Origin: Mesotaenium endlicherianum
Taxonomy: Eukaryota > Streptophyta > Zygnematophyceae > Zygnematales > Mesotaeniaceae
NCBI GenBank assembly: GCA_009602735.1
Contig: WELA01010935.1
Location: 153,898 to 217,897 of the forward strand
Reading direction: 5' to 3'
Length of the DNA: 64,000 bases
Below the pieces are notes generated by a model. That model searched no databases and had not been told where the DNA came from. It saw nothing but the letters and a program-made list of their open reading frames with translations. A program made the position numbers and the translations under genes. Shown piece by piece: positions 21,525 to 32,909 of the stretch (its first letter is position 1; each line of letters starts with the position of its first letter).

Positions 21525-21878
21525 TGTAGAAAATAAGCAGTCCTAGCTCTAGTTGCTTAGTATGTGCGTTCACATGTGTGGAGGTTGACTGAAGTGTGTG
21601 GTTGGTCGAGTCCAGCTAATGTTGGTTGAGAGTGTCGATGTAAAGGGCTTCTGATGATCAGGACTGTCGATTAGTTCGAGGTAGGTTAGCAGCCACAAAT
21701 GTGAATATGGAAGGGCAGAGAAACTTGTAAGGGACACACTTGAGTAAGAAAGAGTTGAGCTCCCGAGAAAGAGAGTGCTCCTCTTGGTGTCGTGTGCATG
21801 CTTATATGTGTTGTGTGCAAGTGAAGCATTTGTCTTGCTATAGAACGAGTAAGCAATGACAGATGAAGATTTTCAATA
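21525..21878. mobile_element. Solo LTR, copia-like, inside family-D RNase H
   Basis: The insert runs from TGTAGAAAAT to ATTTTCAATA. The ends are imperfect inverted repeats of the TGTTGAAAAT type common in Ty1/copia LTRs. It is flanked by GGCAG on both sides. RNase H coding resumes immediately after it (SFESRKLKPAKQNYP). A solo LTR forms by recombination between the two LTRs of a full element. Confidence 0.7.
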
Positions 21879-21883
21879 GGCAG

Positions 21884-22990
21884 GCGAATCTATCAGTTTT
21901 GAGAGTCGGAAGCTGAAACCTGCCAAACAAAACTACCCAACGACAGAGTAGCAATTCTGGGCAGTTATATACGCTTTGAAGATTTGGCGTTGTTACTTGG
22001 AAGGCTACAAGGCTCTGGTTACAAGCCACTGCCCGAACACTTTCTTCCAAGTTCGACCCACGCTCTCAAGACAACAAACAGGATGGGCTGAGTTCCTCCA
22101 ACAATTTCACTTTACTTGGGCATATCGCCCTAGGCGTAAGAATGTTGCGGACCCGCTAAGTCGAATCCCCCAACGAGTTCTCTTGCTTCAGGGGCCCTTT
22201 GCAGGGGAAGACGAACAAAACGTTCAGGTTTCAAGGGCGGCCACTCTTGATCCTGCTGTACCACCCCAATGTTTGCCGCACATAAGCCTAGTGACGCAGG
22301 CGCACCCTTCTTGGGTAGCGTAGCTACTGTCGACTCACTTGACCTGCATCAGTTGATTACAGAGGGTTACTCCAAGGATCCGTTTTTCCTAAGTCGCCTG
22401 GGTTCTGACTTGAACGGTGTAGCTGTGACGATGGGCAGTGTAGGTAAAAGGAAAGAACTCTCAATCTATACATTTGAGGAGGGATTTTGGTGGCACAATG
22501 GGCGCACTGTGGTCCAAGAAGGCCAAGTAAGATATGTGCTACTACGAGAAGCTCATGACTCTCCTTACTCAGGTCACCATGGTATAACCTAAACAACCCA
22601 CCAGTTGCAACGAGGGTACACATGGCCAACCCTCAAGGTCAATGTTGCCGAGTACATTACCAACTGTGCAACTTGTCAGAGGAATAAGTCGAGCAATACA
22701 TTGCCCGCAAGGAAGCTACATCCATTGAAATTTGCAGGTGCTTCTTGGGAAAGCTTTAGCCTTGACTTCGTCGTGGACCTGCCTACCACTGAAAATGGCC
22801 ACAATGGGATGTTGACAATCGTAGATCGCTTCACTAAGATGGTGCACTTTGTGGCCACGAAACCATCATGTGATGCCAAAGAGACAGCGGGTCTTTTTGT
22901 GGATCATGTGTTCAAATTACATGGCATACTTGGAAAGTCACGGGGGCCCGGGTTGCGATGTTCGGCGTTTCCTCAAGAAACTTAGGACAT
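21884..22990 (+). pseudogene. pol: RNase H end and integrase of family D, truncated
   Basis: RNase H continues with FESRKLKPAKQNYPTTE, a stop, and IYALKIWRCYLEG, then ADPLSRIPQR. The integrase zinc domain (EAHDSPYSGHHG, CATCQRNK) is followed by the core with FSLDFVVDLP as first catalytic Asp and LTIVDRFTKMVHF. The gene breaks near 22,945-22,980, before the second Asp, where unrelated minus-strand sequence begins. Integrase, 3' LTR and polypurine tract are therefore missing. Confidence 0.8.
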
Positions 22991-23549
22991 TCTTCGTCTT
23001 AGCCAAGAAAGTAAAAACGTAACATTGGGCAGGTGGACTGGGAGAACAAGTGCGAGGTCCTGTTGCCTGCATGACAGGATCACAAACCATACACCTGATC
23101 TTGGCGCCCTAGGAGTCCCTGCTTTTGCCCGCCCCTGGATATGCAAAGTACCAGCTCCTGGTGCTTTGTCTCTACCTTGTTCTTCTTCCTCATCCTCCTC
23201 ATTTTCCTCCTCTGAGAGGGTAGGGGTCTCGTCCACTAAATCATCCTGCTCCCTGGTGAGATGAAAAAATCTACTAACCGCCCTTTCTTATGACGAGTTG
23301 GAGTTGCTTGGCCTTCAGCCTGCTGATATCTATCGGGCCTCCATTCTTTGCCCATTTGACAAGGGCATGCTTCCCCTCAAAGAAATAGTCTCTCCCCCTC
23401 CTTGTGTGCTCCTTGCTCCAAGCTTTCATATTACTCAGGCTTCGATTCAGCCCAGGTTCCCAAGGGGCAATGTCAGGTAGTGGGATGAGGTAGCCGTCCA
23501 GCCCATAATGGGTCTCATCTGGGTGGGTCCAATCACACTCTCGCTTCAT
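22982..23549 (-). other. Unidentified coding fragment, two minus frames
   Basis: A 91-codon frame (23,274-23,549; contains SNMKAWSKEHTRRGRDYFFE) and an 84-codon frame (22,982-23,236; contains EEENEEDEEEEQ) are separated by a stop and a short gap. They could be two exons or two pieces of one decayed gene. No family is recognised. They abut the family-C LTR at 23,553 and the broken family-D integrase, so they probably came with a rearrangement. Confidence 0.3.
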
Positions 23550-23552
23550 GTT

Positions 23553-24485
23553 TGAGAGGGGCAGAGTGCCCTAGTGGAAGCGTAGTAACTCACGAGGAAA
23601 AGAACTAGATGCAATCATACTAAAGAGTGCATACCACTAAGAAAGCTTAGAAAAATTGCTCCATCTTTTGAGTCGCAAGAACTGCTCACAAAAGATGTAG
23701 GATGGAAGGTCTCGTTATTACAAACCTGTAGAAATTTACAAAAGTGAAAATTGATAAGAAACAAAGAAGTTAAGTCTATTTATAGTTTTTTGCCTAGTGC
23801 TCCACTCTAGGAGGAAGCTACGGAATTTCCTAAGTGTAGGTCAATTTGTCCCTTCCGGAACATTCAAGAGTATTCCTGATTAGTCTCATCTCAAATGATG
23901 TAGGATGAAAGGCATTGTCATTACAAACCCGTAGAAATTTACAGAAGTCAAAACTGATAAGAAACAAAGAATTTATGCCTATTTATAATTTTCTGCCTAA
24001 CTGCTCCTCCCTAGGAGGAAGCTACGGATTTGTTTAAGTGTTTGTCAAATTTTCCCTTCCAAAATATTCATGAGTAAGCGACATTAGTCTAATCTGACGT
24101 GTCGGGCCGAATTGACGTCCACATACATGCATCGACATTACTGAAATATTCTATCTTAGGCGCGCTAGGCTAGTTCTAGGTAAATCGACCTAGTGAGCAC
24201 TCCGCGTCAGCCGAACTCACGTTAAGGTTTGATTTCACTCTAACAGGCTAGATCGCTCGACGCTGGCAGTCATTTTTACGGTCGCGTTGACCGCGAAATC
24301 AAGAACTGTTGTCAACCGACCTCATAACTAATTAAACTTCAGAAACTCGTAACTCTCTCAATACTTAACCAAATTTGATGAACATTACATTAAAATGACC
24401 ACAAAGATGCATTCTACACTACTATGCAATCAAAATATACTTTCATGGAACAAAGAAATACACTTTATGAACCTATGACCTTACA
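23553..24485 (-). repeat. 3' LTR of family C, with promoter-region duplication
   Basis: Pairs with the LTR at 29,016-29,752. It is about 200 bp longer because 23,690-23,885 is repeated in tandem at 23,893-24,090 (gatgtaggatg to cccttcc). The duplicated unit contains the tatttatag box, a TATA box when read on the minus strand. Confidence 0.85.
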
Positions 24486-24498
24486 TCATCCCCCTCCT
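24486..24498 (-). promoter_or_regulatory. Polypurine tract of family C
   Basis: On the minus strand gaggagggggatga lies directly upstream of the 3' LTR start TGTAAGG. It would prime plus-strand DNA synthesis. Confidence 0.7.
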
Positions 24499-24499
24499 C

Positions 24500-24700
24500 A
24501 AGATGCGACGTCCTCGACGCATTTTGCAAATAACGCCTCAACTTAGTGTTACAATGAGTCAAGTTGGTTACTGGCACCCAAGTGTTTTCGTTCGCATGGT
24601 AACCTTTCCACTTGCCCAGATACTCCTCAACAAGTCGTTGACCTTGCTTGACTCGTCAATCGACGACAATCGCTTCCACTTCATACTCCAATACATCATT
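24500..24700 (-). pseudogene. Chromodomain at the C-terminus of family-C integrase
   Basis: Reads LEYEVEAIV, a TGA stop at 24,656-24,658, then LVEEYLGKWKGYHANENTWV and a helix with NTKLRRYLQ. The YLxKWKGY and NTWxP strings are the chromodomain core with aromatic-cage residues. Chromodomains bind methylated histone H3 and direct chromovirus integration. A single stop separates this one from the rest of integrase. Confidence 0.85.
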
Positions 24701-25850
24701 CAATTTGACCTGTGGTGGCGGTGTAGGTAGTCGTTCTGGATGTCCTTCGTTCGGGTCAATGTATGGCCGCAAAAAGCTAACATGGAACACATCATGAACA
24801 CGGCAGCCTGAAGGAAGGTCTAACTTGTAGGTCACTGGGTTCAGTTGCTTGATCACCACAAAGGGACCTGTAAATCGTGCCCATAGTTTCCTCTTGCCCG
24901 TGAAAGGCAGATTCTCTGTTAACAAGAGTACTTTGTCGCCCACATGGAATGTCACTTCCCTCCGATGCATATAAGCATGCTTGACCTGTTCCTCCCGTGC
25001 CTTCCGTGTACATGTCTTTGCCGTGTCCTAAGTCTTCGCCATCTGCTTCATAAACGCTTGTGTAGTAGGAATCTCATTCTCCTTGGTCTTCTCCGACAAG
25101 ATGTTCCCTGGATGATATACTTCTCTTCCATAAACTATAGTGAATAATGACTGCTTTGTCAATCCCTGCATGCTGTTGTTGGAGACAAACTCCGACCCTA
25201 GTAGCTTCTTGTCCCACACTGAAGGGTCCTCCATAATGAAACTCCTGAGCACCTCTTGCAGAGTTCTGTTGAGCCTCTCACTCTGCTCGTCTGTCTGAGG
25301 ATGATTCGAAGTGCTCATACTTAGTTTGGTCCCCATCTAAGTAGACATTGGCCACCAAAAGTTGCTTGTAAACCCTGGATCCCGGTCTGAAACAATCACC
25401 TTCGACAACCCATGTAGCCTGAAAATATGATCAAAGAATAGCCGTGCCACATCTCCTGCCGTACAAGTCTCCTTCATGGAAATTAAGTGAGCATCCTGCT
25501 AAGCCGATCAGACAGAACCCAAACTGCATCGTGCGCTTGATCAAAACGACGTGATGAAGTCCATAGCAATCTTCTCCCGAGGATACTCTGGAATAGATAG
25601 TGTTGCAATGTACCTCCCTTCTTTTGATTCCGTGTCTTGTTACGCTGGCACGCATCGCAACTGCTGCCACTCCTCAATATCCTTGTCCATACTTCTCCAA
25701 TAGTACTCCCGCTTCAGCACGCTTGCCGTCTTCCCGCTTCCAAAGTGTCCAACATATAAGCAATCATGATGCTCCGCCAGTAGTAGGTCGCGTGGCTCCT
25801 TGATGTCAGGTACCACCACTTGGAATAACAATAATACGAGATGCCGTCTT
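24701..25850 (-). pseudogene. int: Integrase of family C
   Basis: The zinc domain (HHDCLYVGHFGSGKT, YWRSMDKDIEEW, CxxC) is followed by the core with all three catalytic acids: [17 protein letters not shown] and DEQSERLNRT. The C-terminal GPF-type module reads VGDKVLLLTENLPF, FTGPFVV and FHVSFLRPY. Frameshifts near 25,500-25,640 and stops near 25,340 and 25,030 break the frame. It would insert cDNA into the genome, guided by the chromodomain that follows. Confidence 0.85.
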
Positions 25851-25862
25851 TCTTCTCCATAC

Positions 25863-27230
25863 TCAAGTTGGACTCAGCAACTCCACCATCAGCAAATTTT
25901 GGGTCCTCCTCATAACCTCTCTGAAGCTTCTCCTTGAAGTCCATACTCTCCTTGATGACTGAGACAGTTGCAAGGTCACACCTCTTGGATTCAATGTTGG
26001 CTGCGTCATAAACTTCTCTAAGCTCTTGTGGTCGGTCTTGAGGAACACCCTCTGACCGTCCACATAACATCCCCAAATCCTCAAAGCCTGGATAATAGCC
26101 AACATCTCCCGCTCGTGTGCCGCATAATTTTGCCCACCTTCTTGCTCTCGTATGCCACAAGTTGCAATCCTTTGCCCTGGTCCTATAGAACAAACGCCCC
26201 CACTACGAAGTTTGATGCCTTTGTGATGATCGTAAAAGAAAGCTCTGGACTTGCAAATGCCAACAAAGGTACCTGTGTCAACAGCTCCTTAATCTTCTCA
26301 AAAGCTTGCTGCTCCTTGTCACCCCATAGCCACTTCTCTTGCTTCTTTAACATGTCCGTGAGCGGTGCACGCACCTTGGCAAATCCTTCAATGGAACTTC
26401 GATAATAATTTGCCATGACAACGAAACTCCTGAGTTGATGAATATCAGCAAGTACTGGCCAATCTCTGACTGCTTGCACCTTCTTCTGCTCCACCTTGAC
26501 TCCTTTAGCCCCCACTATGTGCACAAGAAACTCGACCTCCTTGTGACAGAAGTCGCACTTGCTCATCTTTCCATATGGCGTTTGATCTCTAAAGACCTCC
26601 AACACCTTCCTCAGATGCTCCACATGCTCCTCCAAGGTCTTCAAATATATCAGGATGTGGTCTAAGAATACCACCACAACTTGGTCCAAATAGGGTCTGA
26701 AGATGTTATTCATGAGTCCCGTAAATGTAGCAGATGCATTAGTCAGCCCAAAAAGGCATGACTGTAAACTCGAATGAGCAATAGCGAGTCCTGAAAGCAG
26801 TCTTTTGAACGTCTCCTTCCAGAATTTGTACCTGGTGATAGCCACTCCTCAAATTAATCTTCGAGAAATGCTTCACCCCGACAAGCCTGTCAATTAACTT
26901 GTCCACTCGTGGAAGTGGGTACGTGTTCTTGAGGGTAATCTTGTTGAGTGCTTGGTAGTTGACACACATCCTCATAGTCCCATCCTTCTTCTTCACCAAT
27001 AAGGTTGGCGCTGGAGATGGAGACTCGCTGGGTCGAATGAATCCCTTCTCCAATAACTCTGTCAATTCCATTTTCAACTCATCCAACTCCGCAAACGATT
27101 GTCCGTAGGCGGGTCTTACTGGCGGCTTGCGACCTGGTTCCATTTCGATGTTGTGCTCCATAGCTCTCTGTGGAGGTAATCCTGCAGGTAGCTCCTAAGA
27201 AAAAATGCACTTGAACTCTTTCAACAGCGC
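25863..27230 (-). pseudogene. pol: Reverse transcriptase-RNase H of family C
   Basis: RT reads [31 protein letters not shown] and [10 protein letters not shown], then after a frame change near 26,745 [13 protein letters not shown] and a catalytic motif FLDH in place of YxDD. The connection domain and RNase H follow. RNase H has AHEREMLAI and KTDHKSLE, but its first Asp reads Lys (ITKASN). RT and RNase H are therefore both disabled by substitutions as well as frame breaks. Confidence 0.9.
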
Positions 27231-27815
27231 CTAAATGTGGGCAGGCATCTCAGTAGGCTTCTTCTCTTGAGCAGTTGGGCTCTGCTCCTTCTGAGCAAGG
27301 GGATCAGACACCACTACTTGCTCCTTAAGCGATGTACATTCGCCTTGGCTGTTATGATTCACGCTTGCTTCATCTGATGACCTGGCCAAGGTCACCAAAA
27401 CAAGGTACATCTCCATTACGTGATTCGTCCTCCATAGCTTCATAACTTGTAGGCTCAACAGAAGACACTTACTTGTGGTCGTATCTGCCTCCACCTCTTT
27501 TGCTGTCTCCATTCGACCATCACGCCCTTGGACCTTCACTTGTCCTGTGCTCTTGTGCACTTGAGGGTTGGCTTTTCGTAGCCATGGTCGGCCCAATATC
27601 ACCTCATGGTGACCCATTTCTGCCTGCTCCATAACTTCCTTACTCCGACGTCCCGCTACTTCCACGTGAATAGCTTCCATAGGTGCGCCACACTTGAGTC
27701 TCTGCCCATTTGCCAAAACTGCCTCCTTAGGCTCATAATGCTTCTCCACAGGGATTTGCCACTCTTTCAGCAGCTTCTTCTGCACAAAATTTGCACTTGC
27801 GCCACTATCGACCAC
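27231..27815 (-). pseudogene. Retropepsin and pol linker of family C
   Basis: The open frame begins with MVDSGASANFVQKKLLKEW, the D-S-G active site, and ends the protease fold with HHEVILGRPWLRKANPQV. The protease would cleave Gag-Pol in the particle and acts as a dimer. About 100 residues of low-similarity linker lead toward RT. The active-site triad is intact, but the frame ends before RT. Confidence 0.85.
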
Positions 27816-28851
27816 ACACTTCGCCTTGTGCTGTCGACTACTCCTTCTACGATTGTAGGCTTGTCAATGTGTCGTCCTTTGCTTCTCGGCAGGCTTCGGG
27901 GGATAACCTCCTTGTCAATTTCCTTCTTCGCGCCAGTATTCACCCCAGAACGACTTACTAGCGTCCTCCTTTTTCCTGCTTTTGAGGTTGCTTCGCCTTG
28001 ACATGACAGTCTCAGGCCAGATGCCCAAGTTTGCCACAATTATAGCAGGGTCCTCTTGACTCAAAATTTTTGCTGACTGCGCTGGTTGTGTACAAGTCCC
28101 AACTCCAAAGGTACCGGACCTTGACCACTCGTGCTTGACGCTTCAGATCCAAAGTGTTGATGTCCTCCAAAGTTGTGGCTGCCCCACTGTCTCTGTGACT
28201 ATACTCTACAGCGTCGACCCTTGTTGCCAATGCCATTATTTCTCCAAGATTGGTAGGGTCCTTGAGCGCCACTTCCTTGGCCACAATGGGCTTGAGGCCC
28301 CTCTTGAACTTGTCCATCATCTCCGACTCATGCATCGATGAACATTGAAGCACCAGCTTATTGAAGCGCAATACATATTCTTGAACGCTTCTTCATTGAC
28401 AAAGGCGCCAATAGGTCTCGAGCGGTAGCTTCGAGTTGAAATTGCCTCTTCAAGCCTTCATAGAGCTGATCAACAGTAGTAGGAACGCCAGACAGCTGTT
28501 TTTCTTGCTTATACCTAGTTCTAGCACTCTTTTTCAACAAAGTAATCACGAAGGCGACTTGCCTGTCGGGCGTCAACGCAGAATACTCCATAAACTTCTT
28601 CACTCCAAAACATCACTAATGAACAGGCGGCGATCCACACTCTCCAATATATAATTCAGGCTTAGGGGCACGCACTCTCGATGCGGGTGGAATAACTGGT
28701 TGCACCAATAAATTGACATGTATTGGTGGTACAACAGGTCTAGGTGCCGAACTTCTCGAAGCGGTGTTCCCAACGACAACTCGCACCATTCTCTCCACCT
28801 CCGAGCGCATTTTTTGTTAAAACTGGGTGTAGACTTCTCCTCCAATTGCAT
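27816..28851 (-). pseudogene. gag: Gag of family C
   Basis: The capsid region (VAFVITLLKKSARTRY, LKRQFQ, FKRGLKPIVAKEVALKDP) is split over three frames. A zinc knuckle, CYNCGKLGHLA-stop-DC, has the C-x2-C-x4-H-x4-C spacing, with its Trp codon changed to TGA. Gag forms the particle shell and the knuckle binds RNA. Confidence 0.8.
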
Positions 28852-28995
28852 TTGCCATTCGCCTTAGCATCGCGTGCATCTCTGGTTGCTCTCTTGTCAT
28901 TGTTCGTGCTGCCTGCTGACCCACGCGCTCAACATGCTCAACATGTTCGCCTCCCCTAGCTGCCAGTTGCAACTCCATTATACAATATGCAAAGT

Positions 28996-29013
28996 AGCCC
29001 AACCTCGATACCA
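28996..29013 (-). promoter_or_regulatory. Primer-binding site of family C
   Basis: On the minus strand TGGTATCGAGGTTGGGCT starts two bases after the 5' LTR end. It is of the initiator tRNA-Met type. Confidence 0.8.
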
Positions 29014-29015
29014 GA

Positions 29016-29752
29016 TGAAAGGAGCAGAGTGCCCTAGTGGAAGCGTAGTAACTCACGAGGAGGGGAACTAGTTTCAATCATACCAAAGAGTGCAGCGGCA
29101 TATCACTAAGAAAGCTTAGGAAAATTACTCAAAATTTTGAGTAGCAAGAAATTGCTTATAAATGATTTAGGATGAAAGGTGTTCTCATGACAAACCCGTA
29201 CAAATATATAAAAGTAAAAATTGATAAGAAACAAAGAAGTTATGCCTATTAATAGTTTTCATCCTAAGTGCTCCTCCCTAGAAGGAAGCTACAGAATTTC
29301 CTAAGATTTGGTCAATTTGTCCCTTCTTGAATATTAATGAGTATGCCAAATCAGTCTCATCTCAGGTGTCGGGTCGAATTGACGTCCACATACATGCATC
29401 GACAATATTAGAATATTCCATCTTGGGCGCGCTAGGCTACTTCTAGGTGAATTGACCTAGTCGGCACTCCGCGTCAGCCGAACTTACGTGAAGGTTCGAG
29501 TTCTCTCTAACGGGCCAGATGGCTCGCCGCTGTCGGTCAATCTGACGGTCACGTTCACCGCGAATGAAGAACAGTTGTCAACCGACCTCAAAACTAATTA
29601 AACTTGAAAGACTCGTAACTCTCTCAATACTTAACCAAATTCGATGAACTTTATGTCAAAATAACCACAAAAATGCGTTCTACACTACTATGGAATCAGA
29701 GCATAATTTCATAGAATCAAGAAATGCACTTCATCAAACCTATGACCTTACA
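29016..29752 (-). repeat. 5' LTR of family C
   Basis: A 737-bp LTR, TGTAAGGTCATAGG to CTCCTTTCA on the minus strand, paired with 23,553-24,485. A tattaatag/tatttatag-like box occupies the TATA position. Confidence 0.85.
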
Positions 29753-29929
29753 CTGGCAAGGAGGCCAAGATGCTGCTCCACAAGAGCTGAATCGTGGCTT
29801 CCAAAATGGCTGCCTCGACCCCCCTGTAGAGCGCGTTTCAGTTGGAGACTGGTTCTGTATATCCTACTCTGAATAAGCTAGCGGTAGCATTCTGAGCTCA
29901 TCAGCTAGAGGGTAAGAGCTGGGAGGGGG
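29753..29929 (+). pseudogene. PHD-finger remnant and 3' end of a second family-B copy
   Basis: The plus frame contains NRGFQNGCLDPPVERVSVGD, then WFC, aligning with NLGFHIDCLDPPLERVPAKN in the copy near 40 kb. The upstream half of the finger is cut off by the family-C element at 29,752. A purine tract, gagctgggaggggg, ends at 29,929. Confidence 0.6.
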
Positions 29930-30060
29930 TGTAAAACATTTGACAGCTGACCTTCTTTTGGCCACATGCATTTTCGCTTTTTATTACAGCAAATCCTGCT
30001 TGCCTATTTGAGTGTTTTTTATATTGCTTAGACGCGTTCGACCTCATAATGCGCTACAAA
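29930..30060 (+). repeat. Family-B B1 segment
   Basis: Begins TGTAAAACATTTGACAGC directly after the purine tract and ends before TGTCATGACTC. It matches 10,525-10,661 and the inverted 39,722-39,860. Confidence 0.65.
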
Positions 30061-30720
30061 TGTCATGACTCGTTAAGTCGGGACTGTCGCACCAAGCCGA
30101 GCCACACGCGTGTCAACCATCGATCTTGTAAAGCCGACTTTGACCTTGCTTTACGCATTTATATGTTGACCTTTCCTACGTTCCAAATCACTAAAGTGTA
30201 GCGCGTTGAGTTACCTTCCAAACGGCACCAGCTCCGCGCCATGTAGTCCAGATCAAGCGAGATGTTCGCAATCTAGTCTGCGCCACCTACCGGCCCCTAA
30301 CAAGATTTTACCAAGGGCCACTTTGTGACTCTATGTGCCTTAAAGCCTAAACCCTATACTATGCCAGGCCCTGGTTTTGGCATATCTTCCTTGTCATCTG
30401 TATTATAAATCCTCTTCATCCATCTCTTCCTCTTATCGCACTTTCTCTTAGCAGGTCACACGAGCAGCTTCTTCTCTCTTCAAGTCACCAGACTTAGCTG
30501 GTCATATAGACAGCTTCTTTTAGTCACACAGACAAGGCCACACAGACCTGTAGCAGATCAAGCATTTAGCATAGGTCTTGCACACACACTTGCCTCGGAG
30601 ACTCTTCTTCTTTCTTACACTCAAGAGTTCTCATTACATCTTCTTTCACAATGCCTATATTCACTTGGCGACTGCTTACCTACCACACACTCATCAAAAT
30701 TTTAGACTTAATGTCCTACA
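30061..30720 (+). repeat. Family-B A2 segment, partial
   Basis: Begins TGTCATGACTCGTTAAGTCG and is collinear with 10,662 onward (gccgactttg, tatgttgacctttc, gtgtagcgcgtt, acggcacca). Similarity fades near 30,700. No B2 segment is evident after it. Confidence 0.55.
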
Positions 30721-30999
30721 ACCCTGCACTTCTATATAATCAACACAATATCAACACATCAACGGTCCATCCACTTTAACTATAAAACAAGTCTACTCTA
30801 TGCGTCGACACACATGCAACACATATGTGAGCCCACCAAATCGACACAAGCAAATAGAGTGCCTATATACAACAATTTGCAAGAAACCGTCCCTGCTCTG
30901 CTGTATACTCCACCATTTGGGCATAATCTTTGTAGAGGACCACACCCGTATTTGTCTCAATGTGCCTGTCTAGGACTTGAGCCCCTTCTCTCTGTCACA
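30721..30999. other. No recognisable feature
   Basis: AT-rich, with no supported gene or repeat boundary. Confidence 0.35.
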
Positions 31000-31410
31000 T
31001 TGTTTTCTTTTCTAGCTTGTTGATCTCCTGGACTGGCAGCAATGCTTCCTTCATGATATCAAAGGTTTGACCACCCACCACCGTATATATATTAGTGACC
31101 TGGCCCTTTTACTTCTTGGCTACAGCCTTCTTCCTTCTCTCCTCCTCTGCTGCCGGCACTTCTTCTTGTTGTTTTTTCTATCTCTCCTCCTCAGCTTTCC
31201 TGAGATTTTTTGCCTCCTCCTCCTTCTTCTTCTGTGCTTCCTCTGCCGCCTTTGTTGTCTGCGGACCCTTTCTTGTTCTCTCCTAGTGAGGGACGTCGCC
31301 GCCAGCTCTTGTTGGTATTGCTCCATTGTCCTCCGGGCTTCTTCTGCCTTGCGCTTTCTGTCTTCCTTTTGTGTGGTGGGTGCCATCCTGCACATGCAAC
31401 CATGGCACAA
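31000..31410 (-). pseudogene. Charged coiled-coil N-terminus, probably gag-like
   Basis: Starting at an ATG at 31,386, the minus strand encodes MAPTTQKEDRKRKAEEARRT and then Lys/Glu/Gln-rich heptad-like sequence split over two frames. Charged coiled coils of this kind open the gag of some plant-lineage gypsy elements. No capsid or zinc knuckle follows, so the assignment is tentative. Confidence 0.35.
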
Positions 31411-31499
31411 GTTAGTAGGATCTCAATCTTTGTCACACGATTTGCAGGAAGAGAAGCAAGTTTGATTAAAATGGTGGGTTTGTTCTTGTTTACCTCGGA

Positions 31500-31716
31500 G
31501 GGTGGTTACTAAGAGTAAACAAAGCTGTAGTGTGATAATTAATAAACAGATGAAATAATGTGCAGGGTGAGTTTTGTGCTGATCCTTTTTCTTATTCCGC
31601 CAACTTTACTCAGTGTGGACCTGGCTATCACATCTGTCCCTATGATGACACTTTAGGGTCAATAACTGTCCCTTTCTCGCACACTAATTGTCATTTACTG
31701 GCACATTTCCCCTCCA
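31500..31716 (-). repeat. Candidate 3' LTR start and polypurine tract of family E
   Basis: On the minus strand gctggaggggaaa (31,706-31,718) is followed by TGTGCCAGTAAATGAC. This is the expected polypurine-tract and LTR-start layout downstream of the family-E chromodomain. The 3' end of the LTR was not located and no partner LTR is visible, so only the start is supported. Confidence 0.4.
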
Positions 31717-32607
31717 GCTTAAATGGAGACAAGACCTCCTGTCACTTTCCCATGTCAACTGAAATGACAATAAGGGAGGTGTGCTAGCCTCCTAAAGGTA
31801 AAATTGTTTCAACGCCCTTTTGGCAATGGTCAAATGGTCCTTAAATACCCACGTGTTCCTAGAGGCATCGTAGCCCTTTCATCGGACCAGATATTTCATG
31901 ACGTATTTAAATGATCGAGCTTCTAAAACTCATCACCCTCATATTCCTCAGGTTCACCTTCGCGGACAACGGGGACCAATCTTGGTTGGATAGATAAGCG
32001 AGTTATAAACAGTGAATCACCTTTAAAATATGGTTTTAGGAAAGAGACATGAAAACATGAGAGACATGTTCAGTTTGTAAGCAATCTGACTGAAACGGCG
32101 CACCATCAAATATGGACTGACCCAAACCAGACCAAGTTTTTCCTTGACCACACTAGGCAGGTACAAGTGTTGAGAATGCAGTCTGCTTAAATCGCTCTTT
32201 GAAAATTTTAGCTGTCGACGGTGTTCATTAGCGTTTTTTTGTTGATTTTCCTAGGCTTTGTGCAAATTGTGTTGCACTTCTGACAGGGTTTCAGCAAACT
32301 CTTTAATTAACGGGTGAGCCACCAGATTGTCAATTCTCTTAGGGTAAGTTGAAGACTCCCCTAGCACATCCAAGGGAGACTTAGAGACTCTACCCAGACA
32401 GAGTTCAAAAGAAGTCTTTCCCGTTGACGCGTGCATCGCTAAGGACCGCAAATAGAATTTGAGGAAACAGGTCATGCCAATTATCTTGTTTTTGGTTAAT
32501 ACATGCTCTCAGCACCTCTTGCAAAACTCCGTTACTTCTTTCAGTCGGCCCATCAGTCTGTAGGTGGTTGGCTGAGCTGAGCAGCTGTTTGACTCCCATT
32601 AACCCCA
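31717..32607 (-). pseudogene. int: Family-E integrase C-terminal half and chromodomain remnant
   Basis: The minus frame begins at the piggyBac target site with GVKQLLSSANHLQTDGPTER, carrying the catalytic Glu. It continues through FELCLGRVSKSPLDVLGE to a C-terminal module. After several stops a chromodomain is recognisable at 31,800-31,925 (KYLVR, stop, KGYDASRNTWVFKDHL), the stop replacing the cage Trp. The N-terminal half lies beyond the piggyBac element at 35,937-36,290. Confidence 0.75.
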
Positions 32608-32611
32608 TTAA
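32608..32611. repeat. TTAA target duplication (left)
   Basis: TTAA, matching 35,933-35,936. TTAA is the invariable piggyBac target. Confidence 0.85.
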
Positions 32612-32909
32612 CTCTAGCTTTACGATGGGTCCTTTTTTGGTTCTGGAACCATAATTTGACCCATAACTAGGTCATTTTCTACGGGCCCTAACCTTAATTT
32701 ATTTTTATCCAAATTACCTGAAAATAGGCTCTCTAGGAGCACTAACACGTGAACCCTACCGGCAAATTAGAGACAGGGCAAACGGACAAGTATCGACGAA
32801 GATACTTCAAATTGCCGGCCAAGAACAGTGCTAAGTTTGGTTCGATATTCACCTTCATTTTCGATCTTTTTCACTCTCTGTTGATTGTCGATTGCAGACT
32901 CACACAGCC

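Larger units (their letters stand above)
23553..29752 (-). mobile_element. Family-C chromovirus, nearly complete
   Basis: A 6.2-kb minus-strand Ty3/gypsy element with two LTRs, a tRNA-Met-type primer-binding site, gag with a zinc knuckle, retropepsin, RT-RNase H, integrase, chromodomain and a polypurine tract. Frameshifts and stops in several domains make it non-autonomous. No matching target duplication is visible at the two ends, and the left and right flanks are unrelated, so it may have been rearranged after insertion. Confidence 0.9.

Noticed and set aside
22140-22330. CRISPR-like or other tandem array
   Set aside because: No regularly spaced repeats were seen here or elsewhere; the window is eukaryotic transposon sequence.
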